Below, piece after piece: positions 1 to 9,860 of a stretch of 64,000 bases of DNA. The notes beneath the pieces are model-generated. The model did not search any database and was not told the DNA's origin. It saw nothing but the letters and a program-made list of their open reading frames with translations. Source of the stretch: Toxonevra muliebris (taxonomy: Eukaryota > Arthropoda > Insecta > Diptera > Pallopteridae); assembly GCA_963691655.1 (NCBI GenBank), contig OY829329.1:62552852-62616851 (forward strand). The letters are read 5' to 3'. Every line of letters starts with the position of its first letter. Positions within the stretch are counted from its first letter, which is position 1. The position numbers and the translations under genes were made by a program.

Positions 1-3000
1 TACCTTTTTCCCTACCGTCTTCATCTTCTAATATATAGGTCCAAGGAGACACCCTCTTTTTAATCCTAAACGGTCCAATAAATTTCGGAGCCAACTTCGC
101 GGCGAAGAAGTTTGCAGCATCCGACAGTACAAAATTTTTCCTCCACACCAACTCGTTTGGTAAATACTGTGTATCCCTACGTCTTAAATTATAAGTCTGC
201 GCCATCTTGGCGCTTGCTGTCTGTAGCTTAATGCGTATGTTTTCCCTCAAGTCTGCCATTTGCTTGGCTCTGTCCTCGATACTTGTCGTAGTCGTTTCGT
301 CAAAGTCATTTTCCCGTCTGTAATCCTTGTCTCCCCGGACTGCCATGTTTCGCCCAAAGTTTGCATAGTACGGAGAAACCCCCAAGACTTCATGTTGTGC
401 TGTGCGTATACAACATGCTACCTTCGACAGGTGGGTATCCCAAGTCTTGTGATTCTCCGACACATATGCCCTTAACGTCGTCTTAATCGTCTGGTTAATG
501 CGTTCCGCTGGGTTTGCCTGAGGGTGATAATGAGCCGTATATCTAATGCGCACCCCATACGACTCACATAGAGCCTTTAGCTCTTTGCTCCTAAATTGGG
601 GGCCATTGTCGCACACAATGGAACCAGGGACACCAAAGAGAAGGAACACATTGTCTTCCAACTCTCTTAAAATGCTCTTGGCTGTTGCCGTCCGCAACGG
701 AAACAAGAGCGGAAACTTAGTGAAGTAGTCGACCACAGTGAGTATATAAGAATACCCCCGGTTTGACCTCACTAAGGGCCCTACCAGATCCACACAGATC
801 ATTTCAAAAGGTTCTAAGACCTTGGTCCTACCTACCATACAACCAGCTGGTCTTCTGTTTTCAGGTTTGACACTCTGACAAACCTGACACCCACGAACAT
901 ACCTACTAACATCCGCCTTCATCTTCGGCCAAAAATATCTCTCTAATACCCTACTAAAGGTCTTCAAAACTCCCATATGGCCCGCTAAAGGGTCATCATG
1001 ACATTCGACTAATGCCTTTCCCCTATCACCCTTACCTAGGACTCTTTTCCAGTCATATGCCTGGTTATACATATTCTGGGGTCCTGTTTTGACGTGCTTA
1101 TACAAATTTCCATTCTGGATACGCCACGCCGGATAATTTAATGGGTCTTCCGTTACCCTTTTACACATATTAGTTAGCCACGTATCTCGCGACGCCTCCG
1201 CGACTTCGTTCACGACCGGAACACTTCTCGATAACATGTCTGGAACGACATGTTCTTTACCTTTACGATGTACGATCATGTAATCGTATTGTTGCAACTT
1301 CAACGCCCATCGCGCCAATCTACCGCACGGATCTTTTAAGTTGTTGAGCCATACTAACGAGTAATGATCGGTCACCACTGTGAAACGAACACCTTCGATG
1401 TATGGTCTCAACTTCTCAACCGCCCACAAAACCGCCAAACATTCCTTCTCCGTCGTCGAGTAATTTCTTTCACTCCTACTCAGGGACCTACTTAGGTAAG
1501 AAATTACTTTTTCCCCCTCGTCAAACTCCTGCGTCAGTACAGCACCCACTCCAAAGTCTGATGCGTCAGTCTGTAGTACAAAGGGTCTATCAAAGTCTGG
1601 GCAACTTAGGACAGGAGCTGTTACTAAACACTCCTTGGCCCGCAAGAAACTATCTTCACATTCCTGAGACCAGTGAAACCTCTTATTTTTCTTTGTAAGA
1701 TCAGTAAGGGGCCTCACTAATTCCGCGAAATGTGACACAAACCTACGGTACCACGAAACAGTTCCCACAAAGGATCGTACTTCCTTAACATTTCGGGGCG
1801 CTGGTATCTTAAGCATGGCCTCGACCTTCTCCGGATCTACATGTAGACCCTGTCGATCGACAACATACCCAAGATACTTAAGCGAAGATAAACAAAAGTT
1901 ACACTTCTGCCGATTCAAACGTAAACCCGCGTTGCTTATACGGGTCAGGACCTCCTTGAGCACTTCAATGTGTTTCGCGAACGTGTTCGTGACTATGATG
2001 ATATCATCAAGGTACACGAGCACGTGAGGCTCCAAGTCGGCACCAATGACTCTGTCAATAAATCTCTGCCAAGTGGCAGGCGCATTATGCAGACCGAAAG
2101 GCATACGCTTGAATTGGTACAAACCCCTACCAGGGACAGTAAATGCCGTGAAGGCCCTAGAATTCTCCGCTACTGGTATTTGCCAATAGGCGGATTTAAT
2201 ATCTAAGCTAGATAAGTATTTAGCATCTTTCAGCTTGTCTAAAGTAGCTGAAACATACGGTAAAGGGTAGCTATCTTTTTCAGTATTCTTATTAAGGGTC
2301 CTATAGTCCACACAAAACCTATACGTATCGTCCTTCTTTTTTATCATTACCACAGGAGAAGCCCATGGACTATGTGATACCTCAACCACCCCCTTCTCTA
2401 ACATGTCTTCTAGTTCAGTATCAATTCGTTTCTGAATCGCCGGCGACACGGGATAATACCGTTGTTTAATCGGTTCGACGTTCGGTTTGGTTCGGATCCG
2501 ATGTTCGACCAAATGAGTACACCCAAGACCATCAGGCATACTTTCGAAAGTATCCACTATCAATCGGCTTAATTCCTCCTCTTCACTCCTGGACAATTGT
2601 GTCCTCTCAATTATCGTCGCGACTGACGAGACCTCGACTTGGCCTGAGAAACTCCACTGATCCTTGGATAAATCTGGTACAATACCCGACTTTACCCAAA
2701 AGTCAACACCAAGGATCAGCTTCTGTGGAAGATTCGGAATTATTAAACAATTTATGAGGACCGACTTGCCCTCTACCTCGATTGGTAGTGAAACTGTACC
2801 CTCGACCGGTACCCGCTCTCCATCCGCCAATGCTACCTCGCGAATATTACACGCATTGGGTTTAACACCCCACGATTTTAAAATTTCCCATCCAGGGCGC
2901 CCGAGTATGGTGCGCGTTGCACCCGAATCCAATAAAGCCCTAATTAGCACGCCAAAAATTCTAACTCCTAAATATGGCCTACTATCCGATTCATTTTTCG

Positions 3001-3145
3001 AGAACGCAAAACCTAGACACACAACTTCTCGATCTAAATGAGCAGGCCTAATACCTAACACCAGCTGATTGCTCGCAGGCAATCTACCTAACTTCGACGA
3101 GTCTCCTGCCCTGCTGCCACAGGAGCTCGCACCACATTTCCCGAA
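1..3145 (-). CDS. pol: Retrotransposon pol (protease-RT-RNase H-integrase), partial at the window edge
   Basis: This open frame lies -1 relative to gag and overlaps its last 58 nt. It has no in-frame ATG near its start, so it is probably made by ribosomal frameshifting. Seen on the minus strand: an aspartic protease LDSGAT at about 2920-2937, the RT catalytic box YLDD at 2004-2015, an RNase H TDAS near 1559-1570, an HHCC integrase zinc finger at roughly 880-985, and integrase catalytic motifs near 776-800 (CVDLVGP), 593-620 (CDNGPQF) and 483-525. The final part is outside the window. I saw no stop in the segments I translated, so the copy may be intact, but I did not check every codon. Confidence 0.85.
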
Positions 3146-4581
3146 TTATTTGGGATACGATTATCCCCTCTAGGGCCTGTCCGACCCATGGCAGAAGCAC
3201 TGCCTCCATTATTCCGATTATTTGGAATATCTGTAATGGCCCGTTGGCCCGCCGTACACCGAGGACAATCCCGCTTCATTACGCCCGCTCTTCCGCAACC
3301 GTAACATTTTATTCCGTTGGGACAGTTCGCCGACACATGTCCAAACCGCTTACAGTTGAAGCACCGGAACGACGCAAGCTTCGACTGTGTTGGTGCCTTT
3401 ATCCGACGCTCCAATCGTTGATCGCGAAGTGGCGCATTAAGTTCCGCGACATCTGGTCCAATCGATACGTACGCGAGATCCGGTTCCAGTAGGTTCTTCG
3501 ACCGACTACTGGGTGGTGGAACAAATGATTCCACGTTTGTCCGAACTGCTTCCAGCCGACGTCCGAGGGAAACCAATTCGGGCAACGATTTCGGCTCAGC
3601 CAAGCCCAGCTGAGTTTGGTAGAAAGGCGAAAGATTCGCCATAATTAATCCTAATATCCGACGCTCGGATAATGGTTCGGAAAGCCTGCCGAACATCCCT
3701 TTCATCGCCGCAACATAAACTCCAATGGACTCCGTACCTCCTTGAGTCCGACGTCTGATCTCGTCCAGTAAAATTTCGTCGTAGTTGGGTGGTAAAAACT
3801 CCAACTTTAGCTCCACTACTAGCTCTTGCCAGCTAGACACCATTTTGCGCACCGCGCGGAACCATATAAGCGCCTTTCCTGAAAATAAATCAACCGCACC
3901 ACGAAGAAGTTGAGTCTCACTGACTCCACGAGCTTCACACAGCTCGTCCACACGCTCCAGGAAGGCATTGAGAGACAAACCAGTCTTCTCGCCATTGAAC
4001 TTTACTTCCCACTTGGCCAAATTTTCAAATTTTTCTACGGCTACGGCACCTCCAGCCGAAGGTGCAGTCCTAACCCCAGGGGTATCTAACCCCACTTCTA
4101 CTGCAGCCTCCTTCGGCAGAGTTCCCCTCTGAATATTCCCTAACATGGGCCTTGGCACCGCCATTGGTGCAGCCTCTTCCTCATCCCCACCTACCAGCTC
4201 ATCAAGCTCAGCTAGAAGCATAACTAGCTTACTTTTGAGCTCCATTTGTTCTGACGCTCCTACACCATCAGTGGGCTTCGCCCGAGAAATCCGCCCAAGC
4301 GCCCACTCGATCTTCACGAGTATCTTCTGGTACTCGGAAGACTTCGTATCCTTGGGTGGCGACAACATTAATTTCACAATCTCGGAAATTTTCTCAACAA
4401 CCGCATCCTTATCCTCTTCAAAAGGAAACGGATAATCGGCGAAAACGTCAACCGATCCCCGCCGTTCGACAACCCTGGAAGCCCTCAACGACTTCCTCAT
4501 GACATCCACAGTGTCAATTTTCAGACCCCGAGCCTCCATCTCGTAGGCCAACTCTTCTTGATTTAACCGATTAATTTCCAT
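3088..4581 (-). CDS. gag: Retrotransposon Gag, 497 aa
   Basis: The structural protein that packages element RNA. The central part (about residues 190-330) looks like a Ty3-type capsid domain, with WEVKFNGEKTGLSL and FLPPNYDEILLDEIRRR. Two zinc knuckles follow near residues 412-450. The first is regular CCHC (CFNCKRFGHVSANC). The second, CYGCGRAGVMKRDC, has Val where His is expected; I recall this variant from other insect Gag proteins, so I do not read it as damage. A basic Gly/Asn-rich tail ends the protein. The start at 4581 is the first ATG after the leader. The stop at 3088-3090 lies inside the pol overlap. Confidence 0.85.
   Translation of the reverse strand: MEINRLNQEELAYEMEARGLKIDTVDVMRKSLRASRVVERRGSVDVFADYPFPFEEDKDAVVEKISEIVKLMLSPPKDTKSSEYQKILVKIEWALGRISRAKPTDGVGASEQMELKSKLVMLLAELDELVGGDEEEAAPMAVPRPMLGNIQRGTLPKEAAVEVGLDTPGVRTAPSAGGAVAVEKFENLAKWEVKFNGEKTGLSLNAFLERVDELCEARGVSETQLLRGAVDLFSGKALIWFRAVRKMVSSWQELVVELKLEFLPPNYDEILLDEIRRRTQGGTESIGVYVAAMKGMFGRLSEPLSERRILGLIMANLSPFYQTQLGLAEPKSLPELVSLGRRLEAVRTNVESFVPPPSSRSKNLLEPDLAYVSIGPDVAELNAPLRDQRLERRIKAPTQSKLASFRCFNCKRFGHVSANCPNGIKCYGCGRAGVMKRDCPRCTAGQRAITDIPNNRNNGGSASAMGRTGPRGDNRIPNNSGNVVRAPVAAGQETRRS
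3136..3142 (-). promoter_or_regulatory. Probable -1 ribosomal frameshift site between gag and pol
   Basis: The minus strand reads G GGA AAT in the gag frame, a heptamer of the X XXY YYZ form. It lies just downstream of the last pol-frame stop (TAA at 3146-3148) and before the gag stop at 3088-3090, exactly where a -1 slip must occur. I did not model a downstream pseudoknot. Confidence 0.6.
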
Positions 4582-5371
4582 TATGAGATTGAGAGAAAAA
4601 AAAAATTAAATAAAAAAAGAAGAAAGAAAGAAAAAAAACAAAAATCGCAAATTTTCCCAAAGAAATTTCCCACTAGTATATACTAGTCACAGATAAAAAA
4701 AATAAAACACGAAAATAGTATAATAAATAATAAAAAAAATAAAACTGTTTGTAAAAATAATAACTATAATAAATAATAATAATAATAAAAAAAATAACGC
4801 AAAATTAAAAAAAAAATATTAACGCAAAATTAAAATAAAATTTTCCAATAAGACGAGAAACCGAAAAAAAAACAAAAAAGAATTAACTTTAAATTATACC
4901 AAACAAAATCAAATTAAAGAAAAATTTAAAAAAATAAAAAAAATTTGATTAAAAAAAATTAAAATTAAAATAACTAAAATTTAATGAAACCGAATAGAAT
5001 AAAATTAAAATTAAAAAAAAATTTAATAAAAAATTAAAAAAAAATTTAATAAAAAATTAAAAAAACTGTAACCAAAAATTCAATAAAACCGATTGAAAAA
5101 AAAATAGTAATAAAACGGAACGGACTCACCGAACGCAAAACCAAAACCACCAACCAAGTTTTCCGGACAAAGTTGGGTACACAATTTTTTTCTCTTCCGA
5201 CTGCTGATGTTCACCGCTGGAACTCAAAGTAATTTTCTTCTGGAAGGAAAAAAAATTATTAGTGACACAATTCACTAAATTATATAAAAAAAAATAAAAA
5301 ATAAAAAAAAATACAAAAATACAAGTTCGTGAGAATTCCGATTCTCAATTTAAATTTCTTAATAAATGAAT
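4582..5371 (-). other. Retrotransposon leader, low-complexity
   Basis: The stretch between primer site and gag is almost pure A-rich on the + strand (T-rich on the element's sense strand), with runs of AAT and long A tracts. No ORF of note is seen. It probably contains the packaging region, but nothing identifies it. Confidence 0.6.
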
Positions 5372-5389
5372 GCCCCACGTTGGGCGCCA
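5372..5389 (-). promoter_or_regulatory. Primer-binding site complementary to tRNA-Lys
   Basis: The minus strand reads TGGCGCCCAACGTGGGGC. This is the complement of a Drosophila-type tRNA-Lys 3' end including CCA, as I remember it. It starts 3 nt after the inner LTR end, the usual place for minus-strand priming. Confidence 0.8.
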
Positions 5390-5392
5390 ATT

Positions 5393-6805
5393 TGTCACCG
5401 TCACTTTCGCTTTTAAATTAAATTTAAAGGAGAAAGACGGAGCCTCTGCGTTGCCAGCTATCTCAGTGGAGAAGTGGTCGCCGGTTCAAAATAAAATGAA
5501 AATAAGAATAAAAAAAAATATATTTTTTGGAAACGCTCGATTTCTGTAGCTCAATACTGAGCTACCGCACAATTTTACAAAAGGTAAAATTAAATTTCAC
5601 CCGCACAACCTGCTGGGCTCACGAGCACACAAACGGACTTCCACAAATTTTAAAAAGAAAAGAGAGAAAATAAAGTTAGTAGTAGGAGAAGCCTACTCCA
5701 CAAACAAAATAGTCACTGGCAATTAGCACCAACTGCCAAAAAGTGACCACAAAAAAATAAAATAAAAATAAAATGATACTCCCTGGGTTAATGGGTTTAT
5801 GAACCCTTCTATATTCGCGCACAAGGATCGCGACCCGAAAATTAATTCCCGAACAAAGTAACCCGGCTAAAATTACTTTACCGCTGTCGCTACAAGTTAG
5901 CGACACAACAAAATAAAAATTGCTTTTAACTCCGCGCTCACTATTTAATAAAATTAATAAATTAAATTAAATTTAACACTATTGGTCCACCACGACTTGG
6001 TGGTACCAATCACAATAATATTAATTTAAAATACTTTGGTTCACCCGACTTGGTGATACCAAAGTACACAAAAATTAATTCACCAAAAAAAAAAAAAGGA
6101 CACAAAAGAAAATTCAATACTTCGCACAAAAAAATCGCACAAGATTCCAAACAATGTATGATTTAAAATAAATTGTGAAATATGCGCACTAGGAAAAATC
6201 CTGATAGTCGCTCTCGAAAGCTAGCACAGAACTGAATATAAGTCCGGTGCAAAAATATGTACCACTTATATTCAGCCGCATACATTATATTTTCGTCCGC
6301 TATGTCAGCAGAACACAATGCAGTTTCTCCAAGAAACTGGTCTCTAAACGGGAAATCATCATACCCATACATGTGTGGGTGTACATGATTACACCCTGGA
6401 CAAAGTCCCCGACCCAACCAATTGTATGAGAATTGGCGGCAATGCACCTGTATTAGTGCATAGCGGAGTCATACCGTTGAATTTTCACTAGAAAATCAAC
6501 CAAATGAGAGAACCAAAGTTTTCCCGTTTTTCCGCAAATTTACAACAAATACACCTCTGCGCTCTCTTACAGAAGTCTCCATATCCCCACTCCCAGTAGT
6601 ATAATCTAGTACTAAATGGTACTCTTTTACTATTGTGAATGTGGATATCGGCCAAAAAGAAGAGGAAGAGTGACAGAAGAAAGATAGAGAAAGAAAAGAC
6701 GAAAAAGGTTAGGAAGTGCAGCACGCGGCTGCGCTTCCTAACAAAATTAAAATTAAATAATTTTAATTTCGCGAGTGACGCGCCGCGGAATTAAATCGCG
6801 ATACA
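5393..6805 (-). repeat. 5' LTR of the Ty3-type element (outer end uncertain)
   Basis: The inner end is set by the primer site: the + strand begins TGTCACCG at 5393, so the LTR sense strand ends ...GGTGACA. The outer end should read ...ACA on the + strand; candidates are 6743 (CCTAACA) and 6805 (CGATACA). Length is therefore 1.35-1.41 kb. The stretch has AT-rich tracts and GC-rich islands and no long ORF. No second LTR is available for comparison. Confidence 0.6.
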
Positions 6806-7771
6806 AATTATTATTTCAACCCCTGACCTATATATATCTATATGTAGCTGGAAATACGATCATAGAACTTTTTTGGAATTTTGTCTAGCAATATTGTCCC
6901 TTGTAGTTTTGAAATAACTGTAAAAAAAAGTAATATAAAAAGACTATTATATTCAGTTCAGTTAAAAAAAAATTGCGGATGGTTTGGTTTAAAATTGGTC
7001 TCATTCAAAACCGGTTTCCATCCGGTATAGCCATATATCCGGGTATAGCCATTAGGTTAACTTAGTTTTCCAAGCTCCAATGTATGGTATCGAAATCTGC
7101 TGAAGTGGGATATGAAAGGAGATCTGTGTCAAATAACAACATTCTCTTACATTCTATAGCAAATCGAATCTCCTTGCATTCATCAATTATGAAATTGCTT
7201 CTACACCAACAATTTAGGACTCCCCTAAGGTGTTAATAAAACTAACATCTATTGCTTAACAGCGATGGGGAACTAAACGGTTGATTTACACGCAATCGGG
7301 AATGTATTCACAAAATGATAACATATATAAAATATAAGTTTCTAACTATTTGTAATAATATATAAAGACAACTGCTATTCAATTAGTTTAATGAGTTTTT
7401 CTCTATTAAGCTACAATCTACTCATCTTTGATTATACGATAAGAATTTAATTTACACATTTAACAGTGGCATAAAATTATTTTTTTCTTAATAATAAAAT
7501 TAATTAGGTTGATCAAGAAATGAGCACAAATTCGTTCTGTTCCGTAGCGACATATAATTTCGATCTAAAAATATTTATTTTGCTGAAAGTTATACATTTC
7601 TAACAACGAATAAATTTCAATCAGTTTCAGATTACCGGGTATCTATTTTTCCGATTAGATTTTGATACATGAAGCCTGATAAATTCCAAACATGTCACCG
7701 TCATCGTCGTTTTTCAGTATCTGTCTAATAGTACATACTCGTTCGATTTCATCACACGTTTTACTTCATTA
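6806..7771. other. Spacer upstream of U1
   Basis: No gene is seen. From about 7090 onward the sequence resembles the upstream spacers of later units (compare the 'cagatctgtgtcaa' and 'tttacagtggcataaaatt' landmarks), so the duplicated region starts near here. The stretch 6830-7080 is unassigned. Confidence 0.5.
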
Positions 7772-7773
7772 TA

Positions 7774-8702
7774 CCACCTTGATCAAAAAGTTCCCGGAAC
7801 AACCACCGTGTCGCGCTCCCATCGTTCCGATTTGAGTTCTGTTTTTTTGTTTGTTTTTAAGTTGGTACATCTGTTGTTGATATTCCCTCTAAATCTTAGC
7901 GTCATAGCTTGACATTTATTTGCAAAAGTTACATAGCTAAGGGTACATCTATCTCTGTGAGTGTTGGCGATTTTTTACAATTTTAGAAATGGATTTAAAT
8001 TTGCAACAACGAACTTGTATTAAATTTTGCGTAAAAAACGGATTTAATGGTGCGCGGACGTTGGAAATGTTGGAAAAGTGTTTCGGCAACGATTTTCTAA
8101 AGAAAACGGTCGTTTACCAGTGGCACGAGCGGTTCCAAAGTGGTCATGAGTCAATCGAAGATAATGAACGCAGTGGCAGACCATCGACATCGAAAACCGA
8201 CGAAAATATTGATAAAGTAAAAGAAATTTTTGGTCAATAACCGCAAATTAACCGCACTAAAAATCAGAGAGTATTATTTGGGCGTTATGAGGCGTTTGTG
8301 TGAAGCAATTCGCCGAAAGAGACCAGAATTGTGGACAGAAAACTCGTGGATTTTGCACCATGATAATACACCGTCGCACAGTGTCAAACATCATCCAACA
8401 GCCACCGAATTCACCTGACTTGGCTCCCTGTGACTTCTTTCTGTTCAATCGAGTTAAAAAACCATTACGGGAAACGCGTTTCAGCAGCCGAAAGGAAGTA
8501 ATGGAAAAATTGCAGGAAGCACTGATGGACATACCGAAAACCGAATATAATATAAAAAATGTTTGGAGGATTGGATCAATCGCTGGCATAAGTGTGTTGC
8601 AATCGATGGGGATTACTTTGAAGGGGACAATATAGATTTAGATGAATAAAATTGTATTTATAATTTTCTGAATAAATTCTGGGAACTTTTTGATCAAGGT
8701 GG
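7774..8702 (+). mobile_element. mariner-like element, internally deleted (copy 1)
   Basis: Perfectly placed TA dinucleotides (7772-7773 and 8703-8704) flank inverted ends starting CCACCTTGATCAAAAAGTTC. The left end continues CCGG and the right end CCAG. Inside are two ends of a mariner transposase gene with the middle missing. A second copy with the same structure is at 61470-62388. Confidence 0.9.
7989..8635 (+). pseudogene. mariner transposase remnant
   Basis: The first 83 codons (7989-8240) encode the N-terminal helix-turn-helix region of the mariner/SETMAR type, with VVYQWHERFQSG and SGRPSTSKTDEN. The frame then breaks. Downstream frames carry WILHHDN, which holds the second catalytic Asp region, and NSPDLAPCDFFLFN, the third. 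The region with the first catalytic Asp is deleted, so the copy cannot make active transposase. Confidence 0.88.
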
Positions 8703-8704
8703 TA

Positions 8705-9754
8705 TACAAAACTTCTTCAAGGGTGCCACTCGAACGCGGTTCTGACGATATCATTGTACTATCTTTTCTGAATTTCGAAATGAGGTGTGGTTCTATGCAT
8801 TCTCTTAAGATAGAAGGTAAAAAAGTGACGTCAACTTGGCTAAACTGATTTGAATTGATATCCAATCTGAAAGCCTTAGTCTAGTACGCCTAGTTTCTAC
8901 CATAATGTAGGAATAGCATGGCATATCATCAGAACTTCACCTAGAAAAGGGGGGGCGGGGATTCCTTGTGAATTTGATATCAAAATCGAATCAGCAGCTC
9001 AGTGTCCGAGAGAGAACGCATTAGTGTGACTTGACGATTCAGGCAAATGTTGTCTTCGGAAATGTTACAGCTTGATATACCGCTTTCTTAAGTCTTAAAG
9101 TATTTTAAGTGATGTTTGGCCTAGAGATAGCAGAGATACTTGCGGTTACATAACTATTATGAATATTTATAGTAGTGGATATAACTCCTTTGAAAACCCT
9201 GGCAGTAACTGAGAATTAATCCAATTATACATTGCAACACAATCATAGGTATGAGATAAGTTAAATAAAATTAAAAAATAAACTCATATTTTAATTCAGG
9301 GCTATCATTTTTTCGCCTGTAATTCCATTTTTGTCTACTCAGAAGAAGATCAGCGAAAACAGCACTGACACTATGGCCGTTCTCCCACTGGAAGTAATGC
9401 AACTGTGATCAAAAACAACGCTTTGATAATGGAAATCCTTGCGATTGTTTCAGAGCAATTAGCATTGCCAATCGCCGCTTTGTGCAGAATTGCAATTGCG
9501 TCGCTTCCAGTAGGAAAACGGACTAACACTCTGATATATAAATGGAGAAGTTATAATGCCTTTCCCCACCATGCAATAACTGATTCTTAACATCGAATTC
9601 TTTTTAGCGTTAAATTCGTACTAACTTTTAAGTTACTCAAAATTGATTTTTGGCCCAATGTGCAATGAATTCTAGCCTTAAGTATTTAGTACTAGTATTT
9701 ATTATTAAGCTTAAGATATGCTGAGAACCATCTATACAATTTCACAGTAAAGTG
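8705..9754. other. Spacer upstream of U1 with a short inverted-repeat insertion
   Basis: No gene is seen. At about 9374-9525 inverted ends resembling CCGTTCTCCCACTGGAAG enclose roughly 150 bp, which looks like a small MITE. The boundary and target duplication were not resolved. The last 150 bp approach the conserved unit promoter. Confidence 0.4.
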
Positions 9755-9793
9755 TTTAGAAACCAGTTTTATGTCACATTTTATAGTGCAGTC
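9755..9793 (+). promoter_or_regulatory. U1 core promoter (TATA position degenerate)
   Basis: Aligned with the other units, the TATA position reads TTTAGAA at 9755-9761, the weakest of the eight. The initiator-like GCAGTCA has its A at 9790. The start codon is 71 nt further on. Confidence 0.45.
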
Positions 9794-9860
9794 ACTATTA
9801 AATAACAAGAGAACAAAAGTGCTAAGAGAAAATATCTAAGGAATCAAATAGTTAAAAACT

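Larger units (their letters stand above)
1..6805 (-). mobile_element. Ty3/mdg4-type LTR retrotransposon, Osvaldo/Ulysses-like, 3' end outside the window
   Basis: Read on the minus strand, a long LTR is followed by a primer-binding site complementary to tRNA-Lys, an AT-rich leader, a gag ORF and a pol ORF in the -1 frame. The pol order is protease, reverse transcriptase, RNase H, integrase, which is the Ty3/mdg4 order. A tRNA-Lys primer with an LTR longer than 1 kb fits the Osvaldo/Ulysses lineage of Diptera; that lineage call is inference. The 3' LTR and one target-site copy lie left of position 1, so LTR identity and age cannot be judged. The outer LTR boundary is uncertain, either about 6743 or about 6805. 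Confidence 0.85.

Noticed and set aside
3244..3492. Plus-strand frames over the gag and pol genes
   Set aside because: They are antisense shadows of retrotransposon coding sequence.
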